This document shows, one piece after another, positions 9,961 to 19,032 of a stretch of DNA of 64,000 bases. Both the position numbers and the translations under genes were made by a program. The stretch comes from Nemertoderma westbladi (Eukaryota; Xenacoelomorpha; Nemertodermatida; Nemertodermatidae): NCBI GenBank assembly GCA_032718475.1, contig JAUCBJ010000837.1, forward strand, positions 20,663 through 84,662, given 5' to 3'. The notes below the pieces were generated by a model, which searched no databases, was not told the origin of the DNA, and saw only the letters and a program-made list of their open reading frames with translations. How positions within the stretch are numbered: position 1 is the stretch's first letter; each line of letters begins with the position of its first letter.

Positions 9961-10505
9961 CAACGGCTGGAGTGGGTGTATGACTATATTTTATATTTGT
10001 TTTTATTCTTTTATATTTATGTATATATTATTATGTAATTTTATTATAATCGTTTTCTTTAATTTTACTTAGTAGAATGTTATTTTAGCGATTATTTAGT
10101 AGATTAGTGCAATATATATTCGCGTTTATTACTTAATTACTTATATATTATATATTTAGTGCGACGGCGAGAAATAATTCTTTTTCTCCTTCCTTACTGT
10201 CCGTATTACATTACAAATACGTAACTACAGTAAGATGAAATGTCCGTACTTATTAAAGTACAATAAAGCTCCTACTATATTTAAGTATTATTGGTAAGCA
10301 GAGTATTAGGAATGCAAAAATCAGATCCTCGTGTCTCGGCTAAACCAAGCTCTGGGTAGACCTTGGAAACGACTTGCCTCTTCTCACTGACATTGCTTCG
10401 TGCGATATTGCTCTCATACCGTATATTAAATAATACATATAGTAGCGTGATGTCCCTTTAACAGTAGCGTACAACGCAAATAAATCTGTTAAACCCTTTG
10501 ACCAT
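9961..10505 (+). other. 3' flank of the retroelement
   Basis: AT-rich non-coding DNA directly after the pol stop. It contains a purine-rich GGAGTGGG followed by TGTATGACTA (possible polypurine tract and LTR start) and AATAAA at 10262-10267. No sequence here matches 1-1800, so a standard LTR pair is not supported. Confidence 0.5.
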
Positions 10506-10507
10506 CT

Positions 10508-10785
10508 GAAATTCTAGTCGATTAAGATATCGCGGCACCCACCGATATACTTGAAAGACAGAATTCTAGAATCAGTGGTTAACGTCCCCAGACAAGTTCT
10601 GGAATAAACTTGTGCCCATCCTAAATATTAATTATTAATATTTACAAAATCTGTCGAATTTTGGATCTTTAAAATTCTAGTCGATTAAGATATCGTAGCA
10701 CTTACCGATACTCTTAAAAAGACAAAATTCCTAGAATCAAGGATCCCAGTCCCCAGACACGTTCTGGAATAAAATTGTGTCTATT
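10508..10785 (+). repeat. Duplicated hairpin-forming sequence, two units about 163 bp apart
   Basis: Unit 1 (10508-10618) and unit 2 (10671-10782) share ATTCTAGTCGATTAAGATAT near their starts and a TTCTGGAATAAA stretch near their ends, with diverged sequence between. In both units ATTCTAG can pair with a later CTAGAAT (10511-10517 with 10566-10572; 10674-10680 with 10731-10737). AAGATATCG can pair with a downstream CGATA..CTT arm, and CCAGA pairs with TCTGG around a 5-base loop (10588-10602; 10753-10767). The retained pairing suggests a structured RNA or protein-binding DNA. Function is unknown. Confidence 0.6.
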
Positions 10786-11593
10786 TAACATTAAATAATA
10801 AAATTTACGGGAATAAATTTAAATTCATATATTTTAATGAATTTAATAAATTGTCATTTTATACAATTTATAACATTCCCAAAATTCCATTAATTAATAG
10901 ATCATGGGAGCGGAGATTCACACTATTAAGTGTATTTGTGTGCGAGAATCTCCAATATATAGTCAATAGCCGATAAAATTCATAAAATCATGTATAGAGA
11001 GGATATTGACAATTAAAGAATTACTATTAAATAGCATCCCAGATCTGTATGCATGAGAATTACCCTAATTCTACTGCTAGCTTTCCATAATGTCACCATG
11101 GCAACAACCACGCTAGAAATAGAAGTGAGTTAAAAGAACAATAGAAAGCTTGCCCCATTGAATAGCATAGGGAATAAATAGCGCACTGCTAGTATCCAAG
11201 GATACATAATAAATAAAGTGACATTCTGGAAGGTACTGACTAACGGACAAATGGCCCGAATGTGTACAGTTTGTGGCAGTTGTGTTGAATTTGTGCGTTC
11301 ATAGGTGAATGTTACTGCTAAAGTGTGTTTACAGTAGCTAGTCGCAATTGTGAAAGTAGCCCTAACTCTCCAGAAAGAACCTGAAGTACATCTAAGCCTT
11401 TGGGACGGACAGTGGAGTGACTTGTGCCGGTTATCGTTGTCGTTGTGTAGCTACATCGTTGGCAAAAGCACAGCGACGACGGTACATCGGCGCTGATGAT
11501 CTTGCACTGTCCGGGGGCAAAAGAGGGGTAGGCAGCGACGCCCGCTAGCCTAATATATAAACTCATTATAATATTGATAAACTCATAGCAGAT
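10786..11593 (+). other. Non-coding leader upstream of ORF A
   Basis: No coding signal. It contains an 8-bp inverted repeat GGAGATTC/GAATCTCC around 10913-10951 beside a purine-rich GGGAGCGG. The same GGGAGCGG recurs after ORF C at about 15909, so it brackets the three-ORF cassette. There is no clear TATA box. Confidence 0.4.
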
Positions 11594-12421
11594 ATGACTG
11601 AGTTGATAGAAGATGATCTTGGTATCAGGGAGCGATATACTCTACCTTTACAAGCGTTTGTCGATAGCTTGATACGCGGCGACGCTGGTCCAACTACTAC
11701 GGAGGATGATGGTCGTTATATCGAACCGCCAATGTCCCAGGAGCAACTTACGCGTGAATTGGACTATCGAAAGTTCACCGCTCGCTATACGCATCGTAAT
11801 GGTACGTATATGGACTTCTTAACTACTGGCCATCCTATCGATTTACACGATACGGACGACGTAGACACCGAAAGGGAAATGGTTTTATTTAAATATCATA
11901 CCCAGCGGAGTCGGAACGATAAACCGAGAATAGAACACGAGAACTCTATTCGAAACAGACTCGAAAGGGAAGACGTTGAAGAGCCGGATAAACACAGCGA
12001 CTTCAACGATTATCTGGAATTCCTGAGAGAGACATATCTCAATATTGCCAGCCAACAAAATCTCGAAACTCGATATCATCAAGGTATACATCATGATCCT
12101 ATGATAGAACTCAAACGACTCTATTTCACTATGATGTATCTTACCGCCGATCGACCACTCTACCTGTCGTCCCAGATAGCTTCGAACAGATGGAGGAATA
12201 TTGTAAAACTGGAGAACGATCACCCGCGTTTCCCCTGCAGGACGTGCGTCTTTGGTATTACTGCGACGAATACCCTAGACCCAATCAGCAAATGGAAAGA
12301 CATAAACATCCGCGGAGACGTTGCGCTAAACACAGTTTTACACGATATACTTATGGGAGTTTCGAGCGAAACCTATTCGACGTATCACCTACGACGATCA
12401 TCACAAACGATCCTTGAATAA
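11594..12421 (+). CDS. ORF A of unknown three-ORF cassette
   Basis: 275 residues from ATG 11594 to TAA 12419-12421. I do not recognise a family. The protein is hydrophilic and rich in Asp, Glu, Arg, Tyr and His, with no signal peptide or membrane segment. One CRTC pair lies near residue 217. CpG-containing Arg codons are frequent, unlike the surrounding AT-rich repeats. The next ORF lies in the +1 frame: its frame opens at 12330, and its first ATG is at 12426, five bases after this stop. That spacing would allow re-initiation or a +1 frameshift. The compact layout is virus- or retroelement-like. Confidence 0.65.
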   Translation: MTELIEDDLGIRERYTLPLQAFVDSLIRGDAGPTTTEDDGRYIEPPMSQEQLTRELDYRKFTARYTHRNGTYMDFLTTGHPIDLHDTDDVDTEREMVLFKYHTQRSRNDKPRIEHENSIRNRLEREDVEEPDKHSDFNDYLEFLRETYLNIASQQNLETRYHQGIHHDPMIELKRLYFTMMYLTADRPLYLSSQIASNRWRNIVKLENDHPRFPCRTCVFGITATNTLDPISKWKDINIRGDVALNTVLHDILMGVSSETYSTYHLRRSSQTILE

Positions 12422-12425
12422 ACCA

Positions 12426-13610
12426 ATGATCAGAGTTCCGGAATACTCGGTCAGACCTCCTCATTCCTCAGTTAGACCTCAGACTCTTGATCCTAATAGT
12501 ATCACGGATCCTCCCGAACTGTACTCACTGTTCAAAGATCTAGTGTTACCCGAACAGTTGATCGGTGGCACTCCGGTAGTAGGCTCACTAGATATTCGCC
12601 AACCCTACCTAGCTGGATTGGGACGCGGTCATCTAATATCGCCGTTTAACCCATACAACCGTCCCGGCTTCACCTCGATCCAACCCGTTACGGAAGTCGA
12701 AGAGAGCGTCGTACGAAACGCGTTAGACGCTATTCGGCAGAAAATCGGAAAGGGAACTTACGATTGTTTGGAGAAATGTAAATTGCAACAACAAGTCCAA
12801 GCGGTGAAGGAATTAGTTTTACCCCAGTTCGATAGAGAAATACAAAATCTCGAGGAGGACATCGAACGTGGACGAACCTACTCTTTACAAGAGTTCCTAG
12901 ATGAGCGTCTACAACAACAAGCGGAGGAAAATCAGCTCGAGGAGAGACATATAGAACTAGATGAGAGAGAAGAAGCAGGTTTAGCTCAACCCGAAGCTCA
13001 AATCCTTATGACAGATCTCTACTCTAAAACCATCCTTCATCCGTCGATGGTTCCCCATTTCGGAGACAAACTCTTTGCGACGGTACAACCCCAACCGGTT
13101 GATATCAACCTAAGATCTCGAGATCTTATCGCTGACGCTCCCATGTTGCAACGTCCGCCCATCGAAGCCGCTCGTGTCAATGGTATAATCGTTGAACCTC
13201 TGGACAATAGAGCAGATCTTGTCCGTCGCATGGTACACGATGTAAACATACGCGCTAGACCTTTACCGGACTCGTTTTATGGGATCAAAGATCACCCTTA
13301 TTACATCAATCTAACACAATATTACATGGTAAAACCAGAAGATCCTACACATAGTCTGAAGTTTCTACCACTCATAAATCCTCTCGATCTTGTCGAACTC
13401 GAACAACTGCAGAAACATCTGGATCAGTTAGTTAAAATAAACTCATTTCGAAAACCATATAATGTTTCCAGAATAGAGAAAGAAACAATACCTCCGTATA
13501 ATCTTGATGGATTCATCAAAACTCGATTAGTACACTGGAATCTTCGAGGAGGAAAGAATACAACGATATGGAGATGTGGAAACATATACCACACAATATT
13601 TAAAGTATAG
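12426..13610 (+). CDS. ORF B of unknown three-ORF cassette
   Basis: 394 residues from the first ATG at 12426; the frame is open from 12330. No known family recognised. The N-terminal 100 residues are proline-rich with several PP and PE pairs. Residues about 100-185 are strongly helical and charged (QQQVQAVKELVLPQFDREI, then EEDIERG and QQQAEENQLEERH), a likely coiled coil. The C-terminal half is mixed, with HPYYINLTQYYMV near 300. There is no signal peptide or membrane helix. It ends at TAG 13608-13610, inside the +1 frame of ORF C. Position and coiled coil would suit a structural or oligomerising protein, but that is inference. Confidence 0.65.
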   Translation: MIRVPEYSVRPPHSSVRPQTLDPNSITDPPELYSLFKDLVLPEQLIGGTPVVGSLDIRQPYLAGLGRGHLISPFNPYNRPGFTSIQPVTEVEESVVRNALDAIRQKIGKGTYDCLEKCKLQQQVQAVKELVLPQFDREIQNLEEDIERGRTYSLQEFLDERLQQQAEENQLEERHIELDEREEAGLAQPEAQILMTDLYSKTILHPSMVPHFGDKLFATVQPQPVDINLRSRDLIADAPMLQRPPIEAARVNGIIVEPLDNRADLVRRMVHDVNIRARPLPDSFYGIKDHPYYINLTQYYMVKPEDPTHSLKFLPLINPLDLVELEQLQKHLDQLVKINSFRKPYNVSRIEKETIPPYNLDGFIKTRLVHWNLRGGKNTTIWRCGNIYHTIFKV

Positions 13611-15837
13611 AGATCTACCTAATGCAAGCGAATGCGCTACCTTGTGGCATCCAGTGGGCATGACCCTCGAAAACGCCACTAAAGAGTGGAACGAAACTCT
13701 TAACGTTATCGAGATGTATGGAGTTGTCACTTACGATAACGAAGGTAGCGTTCCGGTTGGAGAACAGGGAACTACGCGGATGATACACATACGAGGACTC
13801 GCTGGTTCTACCCACGTATTTACTCGAGCGTGTTCCGATGTGATTGATTATTCTTTTGAAACTCTTACTGAGACACAAAAGAAACTCCGACATGGACAAT
13901 TCGAACTCGCGCAGCGTTACGTCACCGACACCGAGCGCAAACCGGCCATGGGTATCGATGGATCGATGTTACCCCAGCCCGTGCTCGAGATGTTGTTTAA
14001 CGAAAGAATCCTTAAAATCGGCTCAGCTGTTTATGGAGACCTACAAAACGACTTTCGGAATATGGAGAACATTCCATACCCTTTCGTTGATACTCAGCTG
14101 ATTGCTCCCTGGGCAGAAGGCCGAGGTTTCTTCCGCACTATGTATGCCAATACACCCAGCGGCATTACTAAAGTACAACGAACCTCCATCGGACATCTTG
14201 CCTTTCAAGAATACGGATGGAATTTCAAGGTTGGAAATCCTATCAATTACCAACAAGTATATGGAGATCATTATTCTCGTTTATACTTTGATGGACCATT
14301 GACCGCACCTGGCGCCGTGTATAGCTTTATGAGTGTTCCACTTCGTCCCTCCTTAGCTATATACACGATCTTTGAAAACGCAGCACTTGCCGGTTGGCTA
14401 GCCGATGTGTGCAGTCGTACCATACGCGCCCATCCCTTAATACTTGGAACCAAACTCGCCAAGTTAGATGAACACAATAAATTCATCCGCTTCGAATGTT
14501 TCAGGCGCTTTCTGACTCCGTTCCGTAACGTTGATAGTCAGTTCAAGGACCGCGCTCTGACCAAACTCAGCCTAAGAGACTCAGCTGCGGAGAAGCTAAA
14601 CAGCGCGGGATTTGCCCTCTTTCAGGACGTTTGTATACAGAACTTACATTCATCTGTTATACAAAGACCCCGAATACCCACGGGTTATTCTGTCGTGGAA
14701 GTTCAGACAGTGGGTCCGCTTGCGGAGACAGCCGCACCTACCTCAGCTATGCAATTCGAAGACGAACCAATATGCTTAGAATCTGAAGCGATCCAGCCTA
14801 CAGCGCCCCGGAGCAGTGATAACGATTACGTCTTGGAGTGGTATCAAGGTCCACAATGTCTCACCGCATACGATTATCGACACGCCAACTATGTTTCTCG
14901 AAAACGTTGTCGATTATGCGCATCGAGAGACCATTTCACCCCTATGGACTCAGACGTACCCTGCTCCTATTTCCACGAACAACCGATGATGGAGATCTAT
15001 TGTGCGTATTGCAGACTTAATAACTCGCATATTTTTGCAGTCTGCCCCCAATTTATGACCCAATGCCACCACTGTCAACTTAAAGGACATGCCAGTTATA
15101 ATTGCCCCTTTAACTGCGATTTAGAAAGCGTAGATGAGATGATTACCCTGCGCTACATCCGAGCTTGGGAAGCGAACGCGGATTTACATTGTGAGTCCTG
15201 CCATCGCTACTATCCTGGACGCTCTTACGAGGGAGTTTACGCGTTCCATCCTTATTTATTCGCGTCTGTGGAACAAAAAACACGCACACCGAGTTACGAA
15301 CTAATGAAGCGTGTTGGTGAGTGTATTTCCACCAAATTTGTTCGAAAATATCTTAGGAACGTCAATCCTAACGATATTACTTCATACCATTTGATCAATT
15401 TCATCCGTCAAGACCCTGAGTATGGCGATTTATTTATCAACTCGCACCCTGAGTTACAGGAAGTATCTCGACGGCCCTACGAATATCGCGCCAGAGAACG
15501 CGAGCTGGAAAGAACCATTAAACCGAGGAAGTTTCTCACCACTCACGGTCCACCTACCGCCATTGTCCAGACGACCCGTCAAGGACCCGTAGGAGCTGCT
15601 GTCCTAAGACGCGCCCTAAAGGCCGTTAGACCTCGCTCCACTGAAGTTGATATCGATCAACCAGGTACCTCGACCGGCGGATACACCGATCGTAATCCTA
15701 AACCTTCTGATGCAATTGTATTGCACCCTTCACCCAGGAGTTACAGCCCTCCTAGTAAAGTGGCTCGCCCCAAAGAGAAAAGGACTCTTGCTAGCCTCAA
15801 AAAACTGCGTAAACGCCGTCCGCGTAAGAAAGACTAA
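13576..15837 (+). CDS. ORF C, zinc-knuckle protein of unknown cassette
   Basis: 753 codons from GTG 13576; the frame opens at 13531, and the first ATG is 13660, giving 725 residues. The first 370 residues look globular and unfamiliar. Then come cysteine motifs: CRLC 14908-14919; CAYC..H..C 15001-15045; a canonical CCHC knuckle CHHCQLKGHASYNC at 15064-15105; and CESC 15190-15201. The last 60 residues are basic, ending KKLRKRRPRKKD. A globular part followed by CCHC knuckles and a basic tail is the layout of a Gag-type nucleic-acid-binding protein. No protease, polymerase or integrase motif is present. No membrane segment is seen, so an envelope role is unlikely. Confidence 0.7.
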   Translation: METYTTQYLKYRDLPNASECATLWHPVGMTLENATKEWNETLNVIEMYGVVTYDNEGSVPVGEQGTTRMIHIRGLAGSTHVFTRACSDVIDYSFETLTETQKKLRHGQFELAQRYVTDTERKPAMGIDGSMLPQPVLEMLFNERILKIGSAVYGDLQNDFRNMENIPYPFVDTQLIAPWAEGRGFFRTMYANTPSGITKVQRTSIGHLAFQEYGWNFKVGNPINYQQVYGDHYSRLYFDGPLTAPGAVYSFMSVPLRPSLAIYTIFENAALAGWLADVCSRTIRAHPLILGTKLAKLDEHNKFIRFECFRRFLTPFRNVDSQFKDRALTKLSLRDSAAEKLNSAGFALFQDVCIQNLHSSVIQRPRIPTGYSVVEVQTVGPLAETAAPTSAMQFEDEPICLESEAIQPTAPRSSDNDYVLEWYQGPQCLTAYDYRHANYVSRKRCRLCASRDHFTPMDSDVPCSYFHEQPMMEIYCAYCRLNNSHIFAVCPQFMTQCHHCQLKGHASYNCPFNCDLESVDEMITLRYIRAWEANADLHCESCHRYYPGRSYEGVYAFHPYLFASVEQKTRTPSYELMKRVGECISTKFVRKYLRNVNPNDITSYHLINFIRQDPEYGDLFINSHPELQEVSRRPYEYRARERELERTIKPRKFLTTHGPPTAIVQTTRQGPVGAAVLRRALKAVRPRSTEVDIDQPGTSTGGYTDRNPKPSDAIVLHPSPRSYSPPSKVARPKEKRTLASLKKLRKRRPRKKD

Positions 15838-17097
15838 CTGTTTAGAGTATTTTTATATTTTAGAAACTGTGATTTGTTATATTTTATAGACTTAAATCCC
15901 ATTTTCTGGGAGCGGTGTAAAAGCTTTTGCGGAATTAACCGGTTGTTTTCCCCGTAAAGTACTCTGTAGTTGGTTTAACAGGCATAAAAGGCCGTATCCT
16001 TACTGTACTAGTGTTTTAGGGGACATAAAAGCTATTTCTTCTGTATGTGTACTTTAGCGGACATAATTAGCAATTCTGTGATGCAATGCGCTAGATCCTC
16101 TTGAAACAGTGTAGTTCCTATGACGACAGCTAACAGCTGAGCTGTACACGTGTAGCTTTTCCCTTGTTCTCTGGTGTTTCTTTGTTCGGTCAACCAATCA
16201 GAGCGATTCTCCTGCTTTTTATACAGAAACCTCCGAAAAATCGCACAATGCATTATGGGTCAATGTTGACATTTGGTCCTGAGCCCAGAAGACCGGCTTT
16301 TCGAATCTCTGTGTTTTCAGTCTTTAGCCCAACATTAGTAGGCTTAATTATAGAACGTATATCTGTTATCATACCATAACAAACCATACCAATTCGCATC
16401 TCACTAAACATATCAATCAAACTTAACTTAACATTTTACTGCTATTTACTGTCGGTTATTCATTATATCTGTTGATGGAATATTATATTTGGAATACTGA
16501 TAAATAATCAGACACCCCAATCTTCTTGATATACTGAAGGTTAGAGAGACCGGTTACATATAACGATTGCGACTTACATTAAAGTGGTTTGAAGTGAATC
16601 TAATGCTATTTCATAGACACTACATGTACCGTCTGTTGTTCTCTTTATATGTGACTAAAATTAGTGAAGGTCGGCAGATCAGTGTGCAGCATTGTGCAGT
16701 ATTGTGTATGATTGTGACTGATAACAAAGCATCTCCTAAAGAATGCGCCATATAGGTGAATCTATAGCCATCCCGTTGTGTCTAGTTTAAGTCATAACTC
16801 TGTTTACATATTTAGAGCGCCACGTCCTAAAGGAACTGTTAATATTTCCAGAAAGTGAATAATATTTGTCAGAGATTATATATATTACGATCAGTCGAAT
16901 AATACAGTAGGCCTACCCCGCAATACGGTTAGGCTTCCGAATCCAGTCTCCCGGGTATATCCAGCGGGTGAATGATCGCGCATAGACTGGCTTCGGCTAA
17001 TGTAGTGTATCAAATACTTGTCATAGGCTAAAGACGATCTATTATCTAGAAGACATCCCAATTTGGCAGGTTAAACTGCTAAAGGTCTGAAAGCGCG
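15838..17097. other. Non-coding region between ORF C and LINE fragment
   Basis: A GGGAGCGG followed by TGTAAAAG at about 15909-15924 resembles a polypurine tract and LTR start, but no partner LTR was found. CCAATCAGAGCG at about 16193-16204 followed by TTTTTATAC looks like a CCAAT plus TATA promoter. The phrase GGACATAA occurs at 16020 and 16059 and again twice near 25333-25362, so part of this is a dispersed repeat. No coding sequence is recognised. Confidence 0.4.
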
Positions 17098-17194
17098 AAC
17101 AATAATTGAAGAGTTATCAAAAAAGAAAGACAGGCATCTGGCTGTTATCTTTGTTGACTTCTTCAAGGCCTTTGATTCAGTCTCTCGCTCACGT

Positions 17195-17743
17195 ATGTTC
17201 AGCATACTTTCATTATATGGGATTCCTGATGAAATTATTGCAGCAATCAGATCAGTATACGATGGTTCGACAACATTTGTGTCTACTGTTGATGGTGACA
17301 CAGAACCATTTGAAGTGTTATGGGGCGTCCTCCAAGGAGACACACTTGCACCATTCTTGTTCATTATTGTGGTTGACTATGTTCTACGCATGTCCTTAGA
17401 TCATCATAATGATGATGGGGTGTTGATAACTCCACCTACTGGCTCCAGAAGTCGTGGAAATCCTGCCAAGTACCTAACTGATCTAGACTTTGCTGATGAC
17501 TTAGGAGTACTCTCAGAATCATTAGAGGGAGCCCAGCGGCTCCTCAGCTCATTAGAACATGCTGCTTCTAATGTTGGTCTTTTTATTAACTCCAGAAAGA
17601 CCAAAATTCTGACAGTTAACTTTGTAAGTCCTCAGCAAGTCTCTGATCGGATGAGCATAAGCTCAAAGGATGGTATGCTTGAGCATGTGGACGACTTCTG
17701 TTACCTGGGATTATGGATCCGGAAGTCAGGTGAGGACCTTTGA
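17195..17743 (+). pseudogene. LINE copy 1 RT core fragment
   Basis: The open segment runs from within the RT palm to the stop at 17741-17743. It carries GVLQGDTLAPF and FADD. The sequence upstream is missing through 5' truncation, and the stop splits it from the C-terminal RT part, so the copy cannot make a working RT. It is about 90 percent alike in wording to the copy at 59.6-60.2 kb. Confidence 0.8.
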
Positions 17744-17770
17744 ATACGTAAGGGAAAGGCATGGGCAGCC

Positions 17771-18268
17771 TTGAATAGGCTTTCCAGGATTTGGAAGTCA
17801 CCTAGAATTAATCGGAAACTTAAGGTCCGATTATTTAGAGCAGCAGTAGTTCCAGTACTCCTCTACGGGAGTCCATGCTGGGCTCTAACTGCTGAGGACA
17901 CCAAATCTCTGGATGGCACATTCACAAGAATGCTACGCCGGGTACATTGTGTCAAGTACAATGCACACATCTCCAACCAGACACTATATAACATTGGAGG
18001 TGTCTCATTGGTTCCCCCAAGCTTGACACTAGAACAAAATCGCCTCCGCTTTGCAGGACATTGCTTTCGCCGTGAGGACCAGCCAGTGCATAATCTTGTA
18101 CTTTGGCAGCCTCATGGAGTGAATAAGCATGGTGGACAGCCCATGACTTTCTTGAGACGCATCTTAAAGGACACTGGCCTTAAAGATGCGGATGATCTAG
18201 CAAATGTCATGGGTGATAGGGAGTTGTGGCGGTGCAATTTTGTTGACAAGCCGGCACAGCATTCTTAA
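17771..18268 (+). pseudogene. LINE copy 1 C-terminal RT fragment
   Basis: 165 codons after the internal stop. Contains SRIWKSPRI, VPVLLYGSPCWAL, LRRVHCVKYN and a conserved C-terminal GDRELWRCNFVD. This is the thumb and C-terminal region of the same LINE family. It is nearly identical to the fragment at 18.5-18.9 kb and to the 3' end of the copy at 60.2-60.7 kb. Confidence 0.8.
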
Positions 18269-18446
18269 AAATGCAGCTGCAATGCAGCATGCCGATCCTA
18301 GTAGTAGTAGTTGAGGTCTATTAACACCATCCCAGTTAACTGGCCACCATCTGCTGCTGATTGGATGACGGTGTCTATATATATCAGGCATGTTTCAGTT
18401 GAATAGCCTTTACGAAAACCACTTTGAAGGGCAGATATAATTGAGT

Positions 18447-18957
18447 TTGATATTAAGTCCTCGTGTCCTATATTAAGCCTATATTAAGTCCTATATGTAC
18501 TCCTCTATGGGAGTCCATGCTGGGCTCTAACTGCTGAGGACACCAAATCTCTGGATGGCACATTCACAAGAATGCTACGCCGGGTTCATTTTGTCAAGTA
18601 CAATGCACACATCTCCAACCAGACACTATATAACATTGGAGATGTCTCATTGGTTCCCCCAAGCTTGACACTAGAACAAAATCGCCTCCGCTTTGCAGGA
18701 CATTGCTTTCGCCGTGAGGACCAGCCAGTGCATAATCTTGTACTTTGGCAGCCTCATGGAGTGAATAAGCATGGTGGACAGCCCATGACATCCTTGAGAC
18801 GCATCTTAAAGGACACTGGTCTTGAAGATGCGGATGATCTAGCAAATGTCATGGGTGATAGGGAGTTGTGGCGGCGCAATTTTGTCGACAAGCCGGCACA
18901 GCATTCTTAAAAATGCAGCTGCAATGCAGCATGCCGATACTAGTAGTTGATATTAAG
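18447..18957 (+). mobile_element. Nested LINE 3' fragment with target-site duplication
   Basis: Positions 18497-18950 repeat the 3' end of the LINE copy at 17098-18308 almost base for base (C-terminal RT ORF 18572-18910, same CCGAT..(TAG)n end). TTGATATTAAGT flanks it at 18447-18458 and 18946-18957, a likely target-site duplication within the antisense LINE. Between the left duplication and the LINE homology lies a short filler with repeats of TATATTAAG, as seen at 5'-truncated LINE junctions. Confidence 0.8.
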
Positions 18958-19032
18958 TAATGGTACATCTGATCGTAGATCTATTTTTTTATAATCTTCG
19001 AGAGTATCGGTAGTAGTGCCACAGGTCTGAAG

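Larger units (their letters stand above)
1810..10267 (+). mobile_element. BEL/Pao LTR-type retroelement, one frame with four stops
   Basis: Coding order is that of BEL/Pao elements: N-terminal module, DUF1759-type Gag, zinc knuckles, aspartic protease, RT, RNase H, integrase and a DUF5641-like C-terminus. Positions 1810-9960 form one reading frame with in-frame stops TGA 2500-2502, TAA 3229-3231, TAA 5977-5979 and TGA 6616-6618, and a final TAA at 9958-9960. I found no frameshift. A purine-rich GGAGTGGG is followed by TGTATGAC at about 9969-9982, which could be a polypurine tract and 3' LTR start. An AATAAA lies at 10262. No second LTR copy could be found, so the outer limits are uncertain. 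Confidence 0.85.
17098..18308 (+). mobile_element. LINE copy 1 (RTE-like), 5'-truncated
   Basis: The 3' part of an APE-type non-LTR retrotransposon. It aligns with the longer copy at 57.5-60.8 kb from that copy's position 59573 onward. RT motifs: FVDFFKAFDSVSRS, GVLQGDTLAPF, catalytic FADD at 17489-17500, then YGSPCWALT. A TGA at 17741-17743 separates the RT core from the C-terminal part (17771-18268). The 3' end is CCGATCC followed by (TAG)n, as in the other copies. RTE is my best guess for the clade. It lies against the truncated end of the antisense LINE at 18310. Confidence 0.85.

Noticed and set aside
10508-10620. Hammerhead ribozyme in the duplicated hairpin unit
   Set aside because: A GAAA follows a hairpin in unit 1, but the required CUGANGA core is absent and unit 2 has AAAA in place of GAAA.
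11594-15837. Envelope gene of the upstream retroelement
   Set aside because: No signal peptide, fusion-type hydrophobic stretch or membrane anchor is seen; zinc knuckles point to nucleic-acid binding.
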